NCBI GenBank assembly: GCA_963921935.1
Contig: OY998175.1
Coordinates: 178,843,262-178,907,261 of the forward strand
Reading direction: 5' to 3'
DNA length: 64,000 nucleotides
From: Galeruca laticollis
Lineage: Eukaryota > Arthropoda > Insecta > Coleoptera > Chrysomelidae
The notes beneath the pieces were generated by a model. It was not told the DNA's origin. It was given only the letters and a program-made list of their open reading frames with translations, and made no database searches. Shown piece after piece: positions 19,220 to 30,250 of the stretch. Within the stretch, counting starts at the first letter, position 1. Every line of letters begins with the position of its first letter. Position numbers and translations under genes: made by a program.

Positions 19220-21136
19220 TTAAGCAAAATCCCTATGGTCCTGTCCTGTGACAGTTTCCCCAGGTCTATCATCTCCCCTATTTTGATTATCCCTACTATT
19301 TCTTTCATTCTGCCTACTATTTCGTTCATTCTGCTTACTACCCGTATTTTGTCTATTACCTCCCCTATTTTCTTCCCGATCTCTACTATTTTGCCAACCT
19401 GGACCATTCCAATGATTATTATTTCCACTTCTTGGATTATATCCCATATAGTTATATCCACTATCCCCATTTCTATTATCTCTTTGATTAAAATTTCTCA
19501 AATTCTGCCTATCATCTCTATTTCCATTATAATTTCCCCGATTACCACTATACCTACTAAAGTTCCTAGCATCTCCATTGTTCTCCCTAAAATTTCGATT
19601 ACCCTGTCTATCATTATCATTATAATGATTTCCCTGATATTGATTTGTCCGATTGTATCCACTCTGATTTGCTACACTCCTCTGTAATCTTTGCAGATAA
19701 CTTGACAAATGTTCCATCCTTTTGATGTTATGCAGAGCTATGGTCTCTGCCATTTCTTGATTGAAATGCCTAGATATATATAGGACTATTTCTTCCTCTC
19801 TCATTTCCGGTTCTAAATATTGTGCTGTGTTGTACTCGTACAATGTCATAGCGTACATATTCATATTTCTGTTACGACCATAATCAAACTTTCCGAAATA
19901 TAATCTTTCCCGTAAACTTGCCTGTTGAATTTCTCCCCAAAAGTAGTTTAAAAATCTGTTTTCAAAATCCCTTAAATTTTCGATTTTATTTTCCTCGTTA
20001 CAGAACCATAGTAATGGCATCCCACTTAACATACCCCTGATTACTAATCTCATTTCCGCCAGATCCCTAATATTTTTAACCTTACTTCTCACAATTGTAA
20101 TAAATACTTTGGGATGAATATGATTAATATTTCCATCATACCTAATTGCTCCATCCACAAAATCTGCTGAAGGTACTACAACTGCCCTTGAATTCTGTTC
20201 TAAACTTCCCCCTATTCTCCTCATTTCTTCATTTGTATCTCTCAGCTTCCTATTCATTTCGTCCATCTCCTTTTTAAAATTGTTGTCCCATATCTCACTC
20301 TTTTTAGCACACATCCCTGTTTGTTTTTCTACTCTAACATCTAAGTCTTTAATTTCCCTGTCAACATTTTCTTTAAAATTCTGCATCACCTCCTCACTTA
20401 CTTGTCCCTGTAATTTAATAGAACCCACTTCTTTGGTTAATTTTTCATTTTGTTTTGTGACTTCTATTTGAATCACATATGGTATATTTTCCTCAAGACG
20501 TTTTCCCAATTCTTGTACTTCTTCTACCACATGCTTGTTTATATCTTCCCTGATTTTAATGCCATTTTCTTGAATTTCCATCCGCACATTTTCATTCTGG
20601 CCCTTCATATCTTCTTTTACCTTTTCAATCTGCTTTCTAAATTGCTCATTCTCCTCTCTAACTTTCTTAATCTCATTCAAACTTTCCATTTTCACCTCAT
20701 CAATTTTCTTTTCTAAGTTATTCATGTTCCCCTTTATACCATTCATATCTCCCCTCATCATGTTCATCTTCCCATTCATACTATTCATATTCCCATTTAT
20801 ATTATTCAATTCTCCATTTATATCTCTCCTAATATCTTTCTTCATACTATTCATATCTTCCCTCATTCTAATCAAAATTTCCATTATTGGATCATTTCTA
20901 CTTGTTCTTCCTTGCGATTCCTGTCTCTTATCCTCCTGTTCTTCTTCTGCAATATCTCCCTGATTATCTCTAAGAGTTTGTTCTTGATCATCTCCTGACA
21001 AATCTCCCTCTGAATGTTCTCTTCCCTGTTCCATATACTGCACTTGGAAATCACCCATGCCATGTCCTCTTTCTTCATCTGAACTTCCTTCTGTACCTAC
21101 CTGTTCTCTGTCCCTTAATGTCATTTTTCTTTCCAT
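19220..21136 (-). CDS. Gypsy Gag, 638 aa, coiled-coil and Asn/Arg/Gly-rich tail
   Basis: One uninterrupted ORF. Residues 1-80 are acidic and Gln-rich. About 85-310 are heptad-rich coiled coil, including near-repeats NSMNGKMNMMRGDMNGIKGN. About 330-480 look like the capsid domain (PKVFITIVRSKVKNIRDL, RFLNYFWGEIQQ). From about 485 to 630 the tail is Asn/Arg/Gly/Gln-rich (NRNFRENNGDARNFSRYSGN and similar) and takes the place of zinc knuckles, which I do not see. Gag assembles the particle and packages RNA; an RGG/RGN-like tail could bind RNA instead of a CCHC finger, which is inference. The ORF is intact although Pol is dead. The minus-strand start at 21136 is the first ATG after the leader. Confidence 0.85.
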   Translation of the reverse strand: MERKMTLRDREQVGTEGSSDEERGHGMGDFQVQYMEQGREHSEGDLSGDDQEQTLRDNQGDIAEEEQEDKRQESQGRTSRNDPIMEILIRMREDMNSMKKDIRRDINGELNNINGNMNSMNGKMNMMRGDMNGIKGNMNNLEKKIDEVKMESLNEIKKVREENEQFRKQIEKVKEDMKGQNENVRMEIQENGIKIREDINKHVVEEVQELGKRLEENIPYVIQIEVTKQNEKLTKEVGSIKLQGQVSEEVMQNFKENVDREIKDLDVRVEKQTGMCAKKSEIWDNNFKKEMDEMNRKLRDTNEEMRRIGGSLEQNSRAVVVPSADFVDGAIRYDGNINHIHPKVFITIVRSKVKNIRDLAEMRLVIRGMLSGMPLLWFCNEENKIENLRDFENRFLNYFWGEIQQASLRERLYFGKFDYGRNRNMNMYAMTLYEYNTAQYLEPEMREEEIVLYISRHFNQEMAETIALHNIKRMEHLSSYLQRLQRSVANQSGYNRTNQYQGNHYNDNDRQGNRNFRENNGDARNFSRYSGNRGNYNGNRDDRQNLRNFNQRDNRNGDSGYNYMGYNPRSGNNNHWNGPGWQNSRDREENRGGNRQNTGSKQNERNSRQNERNSRDNQNRGDDRPGETVTGQDHRDFA

Positions 21137-21195
21137 CGTATCTACTTATTTTTCTAATACAGTCAAAGAAAATATTTCAATATTATTTATAATTA

Positions 21196-21243
21196 TATGC
21201 AAATTTTTTATATGCGCCCCAATTTGCGGTGCCAAATTATAAT
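21196..21243 (-). promoter_or_regulatory. Probable primer-binding site after the 5' LTR
   Basis: Read on the minus strand, …TTATAATT is followed by TGGCACCGCAAATTGGGGCG. A TGG start directly after an AATT-type LTR end is usual for gypsy primer-binding sites, because tRNAs end in CCA. The matching tRNA was not determined. Confidence 0.5.
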
Positions 21244-23195
21244 ATTTACTTATATATGCTCTATTTTGTGGAGTCTATTTATAATTAAATTATTATCTTT
21301 ATGTATTATTAAAAAATTATTTAGTTTTTAATTAATTTATATACAAATGTTGGTTTGGCTAGCTCAAATATATATAGTCGGGCATGAGACTCCTTACTTC
21401 CTTTGAGTTCAGGTCTAAAGACTTTTTATGTAATTTATTATTTTGTTTTATATATTTTCATAAAGAATTATTCGTTTTTGTCTTTTATTTAAAATAAAAT
21501 TATACCTTGTCTAAATTTCCGTTGGTACGCCTATGGTATCAAACCTATTCCTTTCTTTAGTATTGACACGTGAAATGATCTGAATTTATCTATATAATTG
21601 GTTGTCACTATTATTAACTATTTTCTGTTTCTGATATTGTAATGAAACAACAATGACATACACTCTAATTATATATTATCAAAAATATGGAATGGAAATG
21701 AGAAAAGAAGTACATATATCAACACAAACAAAATCTAAATCTAGTATGTTGAACAAATAACTATAACCTAATAAAATTTTAAATCAGTGTACCTTTATAC
21801 TATTAAAATGAATTTGAATGGCCAAATCAGATTTTTTTTATTATTCAATTGGTTAACCAATAAAATTGCGCAACACTAACCTTGCACTACTGATGGCTTC
21901 TTCTGGCACAGACAATTAACAGTCTCCAACAACACAACTCTTCTATTAATGTGTCTACTGCATCTACTCCCTCTGGATACTTGACACAACTCCTCCAGGT
22001 AAGTTTTGAAATTATATTTCTTGTTATCTTCTAAAATATCTTATTTTTCCTTTCTTATTTCAAATTCTGGTTTCATTAGTTTATTAATATTTTTCAATGA
22101 TACTTTCAGTTTATTTTATTATTCTAATGTCTTTGATTTCTATCTATTTTAATCATTTATTTTTTGTACCTTCAATTAGTCTAAATCTTCTCAACTTACT
22201 TCTTCAACTTTATTTAACTTTTTTCTGTTACTTTTCTCGAGTTATACGAGGACTTCTCTTATATTTTATTATAATTATAAAATTTCATTTATCTACGTCC
22301 TCTCTTCAAAATATCACACCACATACTCTACTTTTTCAAAATCAACAACCCTCCTTTTTTCTGTCCGTTGCTATGTACAAAACTCCTCATCTCACTAGAT
22401 TTGTTTTTAACAATACTTTACAAATCAGAGGTTTTCATTTAATTTCATATTTTTCTTAACTATTTTATGATATTTAATGCTTTGTTTATTTCCAAAATAA
22501 TTTAATTTATCTATTTAAAACTCCAAAAATATCCCTATTTATTAAAAAAAACCTCTCATTGCGTATTACATTTCCATTCTGAAATAAACAAATCTACAAT
22601 CTAATAGTTTTCAAAATATATATAATTCTTTTCAAATTTTGTTAGAATTTTGTCACAATTATTGTTTCTCATAAACTTGGCCTAAAATCATATTTACAAA
22701 ATTTCTTTATGTGTTAATTTTCATTATCATTTAATACGCTTGTCAGGATTACATAGTTCTATGACAACGAATTTCTGTCGCTGGCATCGAACTCTGTCGC
22801 GGGCGTTTCATGCTTTGAAAGTAAATTTGACATTCCAATCTTGTTGACAGTTCTCTGTGTCATTGAAATAATAAACAACAAAATAATAATTTTGCTTCTA
22901 ATTCTTGTTAAATATGATATATTATAATAATCTAAATACATTTATTCATTCTTTTAGGGTTTTAGATACTCTTTATGACGTATATGCCTCATTTATAAGT
23001 TACTATATTGTCTAAAGATGACTTATACCAAATAAACGATTTCATAGGTACAAATTCAATATATAACTCATTTTAACTTCATTCATATGATGAAAACCAA
23101 ACAACTCCCGATGTTTTGGTGATTTCCAACCAAATTCATGCTTGAAAACCTCACACACCAACACCTTCAAACTCTTATAGACGTTGTGATGAGTT

Positions 23196-23197
<2 letters not shown>
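21244..23197. other. Non-coding, AT-rich; may contain the gypsy 5' LTR
   Basis: No convincing coding sequence on either strand. The part up to perhaps 22 kb may be the gypsy 5' LTR, but without a partner LTR the end cannot be fixed. The rest is plain AT-rich sequence. Confidence 0.35.

Positions 23198-23247
<50 letters not shown>
23198..23247. repeat. (TA)n microsatellite
   Basis: About 25 uninterrupted TA units immediately before the 352-bp tandem array. Confidence 0.95.
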
Positions 23248-23249
<2 letters not shown>

Positions 23250-24383
23250 CAAGATGTTCGAATAGTGCGTGACATATGAACAATAAGCAATGAAGAGATT
23301 AGTGGGTATTGCACGCAAATAGAAGAAGGGGCTACTGAAAAGAGTGGTAACCGCAGACATGCAGGTTTCTGGCTCATTAGCCGTCCTCGATACGGCACAA
23401 CCAAGAAAATATGTGAAACATGGGAGCAAAGGTGTTGAATGAAACATGAGAAAATATAACAGAATTCAGCAGGATAGTCAAACACAACATTTGTGTCAGC
23501 AATATTAGAAGATCTCGAATATTCGAGACAACAACCAACATAGACACAGAGGCGCATATAACACTCCCGTCTGAAACTTCCGGCCCAGATTAATGAAATA
23601 ACAAGATGTAGGAATAGTGTGTGACATATGAACAATAAGCAATGAAGAGATTAGTGGGTATTGCACGCAAATAGAAGAAGGGGCTACTGAAAAGAGTGGT
23701 AACCGCAGACATGCATGTTTCTGGCTCATTAGCCGTCCTCGATACGGTACAACCAAGAAAATATGTGAAACATGGGAGCAAAGGTGTTGAATGAAACATG
23801 AGAAAATATAGCAGAATTCAGCAGGATAGTCAAACACAACATTTGTGTCAGTAATACTAGAAGATCTCGAATATTCGAGACAACAACCAACATAGACACG
23901 GAGGCGCATATAACACTCCCGTCTGAAACTTCCGACCCAGATTAATGAAATAACAAGATGTACGAATAGTGCGTGACATATGAACAATAAGCAATGAAGA
24001 GATTAGTGGGTATTGCACGCAAATAGAAGGGGCTACTGAAAAGAGTGGTAACCGCAGACATGCATGTTTCTGGTTCATTAGCCGTCCTCGATACGGTACA
24101 ACCAAGAAAATATGTGAAACATGGGAGCAAAGGTGTTGAATGAAACATGAGAAAATATAACAGAATTCAGCAGGATAGTAAAACACAACATTTGTGTCAG
24201 TAATATTAGAAGATCTCGAATATTAGAGACAACAACCAACATAGACACGGAGGCGCATATAACACTCCCATCTGAAACTTCCGACCCAGATTAATGAAAT
24301 AACAAGATGTACGAATAGTGCGTGACATATGAACAATAAGCAATGAAGAGATTAGTGGGTATTGCACGCAAATAGGAGAAGGG
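23248..24383 (+). repeat. Tandem array of a ~352-bp unit, 3.2 copies
   Basis: Units start with AACAAGATGT at 23248, 23600, 23952 and 24301, giving lengths of 352, 352 and 349 bp and then a partial unit that ends near 24383. Copies differ by scattered substitutions and one 3-bp deletion near 24027. The minus-strand ORFs across it (such as 23505-23987) repeat the same peptide in different frames and are a by-product of the array, not a gene. Confidence 0.93.
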
Positions 24384-24885
24384 GATCTCAGCCGCCCCTT
24401 CCCAGATTGCACAATTTGCCCAAAGGACGTATCCAACGGCTTCGCTTTTGTGGACATTTATTTATCCAACATGTCTGTACGCAAACGTTTGTCGCTGCCT
24501 TTTTTATAGTGTGACGTAATTTGCAACTTATTTGTGCACGGATTGTTTCTGATTCCGTGACTAAATGGTTCAATTTCATTATTTTGTTTTATTAAAATTA
24601 CTATGATTTTAACAAAATAATTTTTAAAAGTGATGGTTTTTTGTATTCTTTCGTTCTTTAGCATTAATTGAAAATAAGTAGATAATTATTAATTAAATAA
24701 TAGTTAATTATTAATTAATCAAATACCCTGCTAGATGGGAAAATATAGATATCACGCACAATCCGGCAACAGCTGACAATAATAATGCTGTTTAGGGGCC
24801 ATTTTTATAGGAAAATGATGTTTAGGGACAAATACATCCAACATTTTCATTAATTCGTGTAACCCTAGCGTTATAAAGCAGACAC
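24384..24885. other. Non-coding stretch
   Basis: Nothing recognised. There is a short TTAATTATTAATTAA-type AT-rich run at about 24685-24720. Confidence 0.4.
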
Positions 24886-25262
24886 CCTCCACCCCCTGAA
24901 TTCAAAAGCATTGTTAATGTACTAGCTATAAAAAATTTTATGCTAGGTTGTGCTAGGTGTCTTTCATTTGTGCTAGCATTTTGGCGAAAAAAATCCAACC
25001 GGAGGGGGCTAGCGTTAACCTGGCCCCACCCGAATTCCAAAGCATTTTTATTGTAAGCTGTTGGTGTGCTAGCTATAAAAAATTGTGTGCTAGGTTGTGC
25101 TGGGTGTCCTTTATCTGTGCTAGCATTTTGGCGAAAAAATTCCAACCGGGGGGGGGCTAGCGTTAACCTGGTCCCACCCGAATTCAAAAGCATTTTTATT
25201 GTAGGCTGTTGGTGTGCTAGCTATAAAAAATGGTGTGCTAGGTGTCCTTTATCTGTGCTAGC
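24886..25262 (+). repeat. Tandem repeat, units of 134 and 148 bp, about 2.5 copies
   Basis: Units start at the GCATT(G/T)TTA phrase at 24908, 25042 and 25190. Each carries GTGCTAGCTATAAAAAAT, GTGCTAGCATTTTGGCG and GGGCTAGCGTTAACCTGG, so the palindrome GCTAGC recurs about every 50 bp. The overlapping ORFs on both strands are artefacts of the repeat. Confidence 0.88.
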
Positions 25263-25750
25263 CGGCCTCTAAATTTTAGAAGAGTTACAGAATAGCCCCC
25301 TTAATAGCTTCTCATAAGCACCAAGATTAGGCCTTCTGGCTATCCATTATTTGACCTACTCTTTTTCTAGCCGTTTCTCTTTGCTTTCGTGAAATTGCAA
25401 GAACAACAATCTCTTTTTTTGGCGAGATATTTTTCGATTTTAAAATGTTAAACTAGAAACTACTTGACAGCAAGTATTGTGTGTAGAAAACTTGCTGGAA
25501 GAAAAACGACACATTTTGGATTACGCCAGTGTTCTCTACAAAAAAGTAAGTAATCACATTGTGTTTTTATATAAATAACGTATTAATTTGAAAGTCAAAG
25601 CTCTTTAGTTAAAATGTTTTTTTTTGGAAAAGTGTTACAAGACGAAACCGATAGGGCATTTTATTTATTATTCTCATAATTTTTAGAATAGATAAATTAA
25701 CTCCAATGTTAAAATGTCATATACCTGGAAATGTTATTGTCACTTTGCCA

Positions 25751-25785
25751 TCGATAAAAAAGGTGCATCCTTTTTTATCGCGATA
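25751..25785. repeat. Short perfect hairpin
   Basis: GATAAAAAAGG, a TGCAT centre, then CCTTTTTTATC; an 11-bp perfect stem. It shares the GATAAAA…TTTTATC word with the larger foldback just downstream. Confidence 0.8.
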
Positions 25786-25896
25786 AAAACTTCTCTTCCT
25801 CAATATCTAGTAAGCGGACGTCACTTTTACACAATGACAATGAGTCGCAATTATTGTTGTTGTTCATCCATATATTCTGTCGTTAATTTATCTTGC

Positions 25897-26121
25897 CAAA
25901 AAACACTCGAGCTTTTCTTTTATTAGATAAATTCCTCTTTGACTCAAAGTTTTGCCAATCACTAAATTTGCTCGAAAAACTGACATTAGATAAAATCGCT
26001 CCACCTTCGGTGTCGCGATTTTATCATGTCAGTTTTTCTCGTAAAATTAGTGATTGGCAAAACTGTTTCGTTGCAAAGAGAAATTTATCCGATAAAAAAA
26101 AAGCTCTTGTGTTTTTACTGT
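25897..26121. repeat. Foldback repeat with ~100-bp arms
   Basis: Left arm about 25897-26000 and right arm about 26013-26121 are imperfect inverted complements: AAACACTCGAGC against GCTCTTGTGTTT outside, GATAAAATCGC against GCGATTTTATC at the centre. The loop is about 12 nt (CCACCTTCGGTG is itself a mini-palindrome). It resembles a foldback MITE. The ORF at 25893-26153 lies inside it and is not believed. Confidence 0.85.
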
Positions 26122-28310
26122 TGAAGAAAAAACTATGCAGAAGTTATATCTAAGTATGCACTTTAAACAAAGTAAAAAATATTGCTGAGGTAATTTGTAG
26201 AGGTAAAAAGTGATATTCAGTTAAATTATGATTAAATCTTTGATTTGACGTTTAACAAACAAAAGATAAACGAGATGTGACTTTTCGCATTTTAAACACT
26301 AGTGTTTAAAGAGTCGTTTTGTGCATGTCAAACCCGTGTTCAAAGTGCGGTTTTAGTAGCGGAAGTAGAAAAAACAACTTTTTACAACAGTCTGAATTTG
26401 ATGGGTTATGTTAAAAGTCACTGCTAAATTACAATTGACAATTCTGTACAGACACAACCTTATTCCGGGACTAAGGTTGTTTAAGAAATAAACGAATATT
26501 TTAAATCATTATAAATCCAATGAATGGACCTAGGTTGTTTCTCAATTAAATTCAATTACGTGTTGATTTTAATTACATGTAATCATTCAAGCTGGCCGTA
26601 TTGTTGCCAGATTTTCTTACACGTGGATAAAGATGTCTGATTAGCTGATGTGTCCTGTGTGAGATTTAGTTGGGACAGAATTATAGGGCTCAAAATTTAC
26701 ATGTCATTCGATAGATACTAGATAAATTAAAAGTATTAAACAAATAAAACGGCAAACTTAGTTAGCATGGATTGTAATGTAATTATTGAAATGTTTTGCC
26801 TTCATTTCAAAGTTAGTAGTTTCCAAAGTGGAAACTTAACTTCTATGTACGCGTGTTTATTTCAAAGGTATGATCAACTTTAAAATATTTCCATAAAATC
26901 AAAAAGAACGTTGTCCTTGTGGTAAAGTATAACCGAGAGGTTAACACAGTTCTGTCGATAACATTCTCGGTATGCAAATGGCTTTTGCAAACTTTTACTT
27001 AGCGTATTTGCATTACATAATGTAAGCCGATTGGATGTTATTAGTTATTTTATTAATACACTTCAGGTCATTTCGCTTTAAGTTTTTATCAGTCCATCTG
27101 TTTAAGGATTATAGTTCATTTAGTCACAAATGTTAAATTGTATTAAATTGTTCAAAATATTTTACCATTCGTTTTTAATTATATTAATTTATTTCTGTAT
27201 TTATAAGTAAATGATAGAAAAGCAGTATTAAACATTTCACAAAATATTTGCATATATGGTTTTTGACTGATTAATACACGCCTATTCTAAGACATAATGA
27301 GATTTCTTCTATTTCTTAAAATCGACCAATCAACAGTCATTTATAATGATGCAAAGCTACCTAGATTTCCCAATAACTGTTAAATATGCACTTTGCTTTT
27401 GATCAACTATACCGTGAATCAGTGGCGGCTAGTACATAAGCGCTGCAGTGCTGCAGAGATCTCAAAAAATCTTCTAATTAACTAAAATATTTCCTTTTAT
27501 CAACTATAAAACTTATAATATATTTTGTAAGGTATTCGCATTGTCACTATGCTAAGCTAAGCGTAAGTAAAGTCTACCAGTAGAATAACGAACGTATTTC
27601 GCGCGATCGTTGATATTTTATATAGCTGGGCCATACAAACGTGCTCTGTGTTCAAGATTGTGAAATCTTGAAATTTATTTGTTAAGATACATTTAAAATA
27701 TGTGAGACATTTGTATGCCTCCCTTTTTTTATTGTATATATTTAAGGCGTAAATTCATTTTAGTTAATAGCTTTGTAGAAATATGTTGCAGAATTGATAA
27801 CATCTTTATATTGTTGTAAATTCAAAGGATAATTTCATTGTATTTTCAAAATACTTTAAAATATCACGTTTTCCAACAATGATTGTAAATTGTTTTGTAT
27901 GGGCATATGCATAGCACCTTTTTTGAAAGTCGACATCTTGATGCATTGTCCTATAGTTAAGAAGTTAGGAAAAGGTCACGTTTCACCCTATTATATATTG
28001 TATTGTAAAAACCCTAAATTTAGTGTCAATTCTGCATGAATTTTATGGTCGAGGTTCGGAAGACATGAAAGACATTTTTGAATTACCTTTCTGAGTAAAT
28101 AGGTTACAATTGCTATTGTAGTATTCCATAGAAATTGAACTCACTATTGGCGGCACCCATAGTTGATTCTTGTCTAGGAACCCGACAAGTCAAATGATAC
28201 TGGCCAATAGGAAATATTTATTTTCGTTTGGTCAACCCAATCTACGTGTAAACACGCCCCTCGCAGATTTCTATTTAACACGTCTCACAACGTGAAGAAA
28301 TCAGTTACTT
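26122..28310. other. Non-coding stretch
   Basis: No coding similarity seen. CAGTGGCGGCTAGTACATAAG at 27420 resembles the outer end of some insect hAT (ZMYM1-like) elements and could be the left end of the relic at 29380, but no right end matches. From about 28190 the sequence has a promoter-like character leading into the 44-bp repeats. Confidence 0.35.
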
Positions 28311-28550
28311 CTCACTCATCGAATCGAGCGCAACGCTCAACAGCAAAGTTTTTTCACACTCATCGAATCGAGCGCAATGCTCAGCAACGAAGTTAGTTTT
28401 TAACTCATCGAAACGAGCGCAAGGCTCAACAACAAAGTTAGTTTTTCACTCGTCAGTTCTACACTTCTAGACGCGAGTTTTACATTCATCGACGAGAGTT
28501 TTACACACTCATCGAATCGAGCTCAACGCTCAATAACAAAGTTAGTTTAA
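28311..28550 (+). repeat. 44-45 bp tandem repeat, three adjacent copies plus one displaced
   Basis: CTCATCGAATCGAGCG-type units begin at 28315, 28359 and 28404, and again at 28508. Each contains a small hairpin of the GAGCG-CAA-CGCTC form. Downstream an AATAAA signal (28648) precedes a T-rich region. The whole stretch from 28190 to about 28740 could be a solo LTR, but the ends are not defined. Confidence 0.75.
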
Positions 28551-28560
28551 ATTTCATCAA

Positions 28561-29379
28561 TTCGAAACATAAAGTGTCTTTCGATCTGAAACCACAGAAA
28601 TTTAGCGTTCACAACTCAACTTTGTAACATTTTGTAAATTTGTACATAATAAATTATTAATTTCGACATAAACTTTGTCAAATTAAGATTATTTATTTAG
28701 TTGAATGTCCACGCCAGTTGACGAAGTTCAACTACAAATATAATCAAAAACACTCTGCAAGCTCCTTCAAACACCCGCGCTTTACACTTTTCCCCCTTGA
28801 CGGTCTAAAACTAAGCCGTGATTTTAACAGGAAAGGTCGCCACATTTAGTACAGCCTAGGGTGGCATGAGGTTGGATTTTACGTCGTAGCGAGTTTAACG
28901 TAATTATAGTGCGGGTGTTTCTGTTTATTGTTGACAATTATTATATAAACTGTGAACTATGGAAGTGGTCTTCAATTTAATTAATGTAAAGAGATTTTTT
29001 AAATATTCATATGAAGAAAAGATAGAATTAAAAGCAGAAGGTTAGGTCACTATTGAAAAAACTGTTGTAAGTAGAGGAAAAAGTTGTATACGTAAATTTA
29101 GTAGATATTTATTCAAATAACGAATGGATTTGTGGATGTAACAAAAAAATGCTTTATATTGTTTTCTCTGCTTACTTTTTAATGGCGATAAAGATTGGAC
29201 GGAAATAGGAGTCACGGATCTATAGCATTAGAGTTTGAAAATAAAAAGACGTAGATTCTAAAAGCCATCTTCATAATTGTATGGTATATGCGTTACTGGG
29301 GTCAACTAATAAGATAGCGCTCAATTAGATTCGGCTTATTGGTTAAATATACAGAAACATAATGAAAACGTATCGTAGA
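28561..29379. other. Non-coding stretch
   Basis: Probable 5' region of the hAT relic. No gene recognised. Confidence 0.3.
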
Positions 29380-29399
29380 ATCGATATATTTTATCAAAA

Positions 29400-30250
29400 A
29401 TTATTAATTGTGTTAAATTTTGTGGAGCTTTTGAATTGGCTCTTCGGGGACATAATGAGAGCGATACATCCGAGAATCGTGGGCTTTTTAATTTTTCGGC
29501 TGAAGTAGATGCAACTCTAAGTGAGCACCTGAAAATTTTTTCGGTATTTAAAGGCACTTCAAAGAAATACAAAATGATCTGTTATATTGCATGCTTGAAG
29601 TCTGTCATGAACAAATAATTGAGGAAATTAATATTTCTCCATTAATGGCGATCATGGCGGACGAAAGGGCGGATGTTGCTGCAAAATCTCAAATGGTAGT
29701 TATATTCGAGTATGGTTGTGATGGTGAGCCAATTGAACGTTTTTGGAACTACGTAATTCCTGACAAATGTGATGCAGACACAAATAGCAATACAATTTTA
29801 AGTATTATAGACTCTTTAATTCAAAATTCACCTACCAAACTGATTGGACAGAGTTACGATGGAGCAGCGGCGATGAGCGGACAACACGCAGGCATTCAAA
29901 CAATAATTCCGCCTCTATTCGCCGTACATTAAATGATCCCATCTTCAATTTTTGGCTGACTTTTTTCCATCATGTAATGCCCGACGTATATATTCAATCA
30001 ATTGCAGCAAAGATAAATTGAACCCACTGTAGTAAAAGACGCTATCGAAAAATTTTAACGCAGTATAAGCCTAGTTCGAAATAATATTGATAACATAAGT
30101 GCAGCATCAGATATAATAACTAACGCGTCGCCACCACCAGAAAAACGCAAACGTCCAACTAACAGCAGATTTGATCATCGGATTTCTGCTTTAGAGTTGT
30201 GTGATGTTATTCTAAATTGTGCAAAAGATCGATTTAATTTTTAAGAGCAT
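29400..30250 (+). pseudogene. hAT transposase remnant, ZMYM1-like type
   Basis: Pieces in different frames read FCGAFELALRGHNESDTSEN (about 29420-29475), FNFSAEVDATLSEHLKI, then at 29591-29932 LEVCHEQIIEEINISPLMAI, MADERADVAAKSQMVVIF and LIGQSYDGAAAMSGQHAGIQ. This is the DUF4371/RNase H part of hAT transposases annotated as zinc-finger MYM-type-1-like. Homologues have DE(T)TDVS where this copy has DERADVA. After an internal deletion near 29915 the C-terminal segment RTLNDPIFNFWLTFF … RFDHRISALELCDVIL continues to about 30240. Frameshifts at about 29500 and 29600, the deletion and a stop at 30051 make it inactive. Confidence 0.72.

Larger units (their letters stand above)
17383..21243 (-). mobile_element. 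Ty3/gypsy LTR retrotransposon, 3' part missing
   Basis: On the minus strand the order is leader with a primer-binding-like TGGCACC (about 21230), Gag (21136-19220), protease, RT and RNase H. It breaks off inside RNase H at the (TA)n tract, so integrase and the 3' LTR are missing. The 5' LTR should lie above 21235, but its outer end could not be fixed without a second LTR. Confidence 0.75.

Noticed and set aside
20280..20963. Plus-strand Leu/Phe-rich ORFs that look like membrane proteins
   Set aside because: They are the complement of the Gag coiled coil (Lys/Glu/Asn-rich codons read backwards).
23195..24186. Minus-strand ORFs of 109-160 codons with Cys-rich repeated peptides
   Set aside because: They are generated by the 352-bp tandem array; the same peptide appears in successive frames because 352 is not a multiple of 3.
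24822..25193. Minus-strand 123-codon ORF over the GCTAGC repeats
   Set aside because: Contains the same peptide twice from the tandem repeat; no domain.
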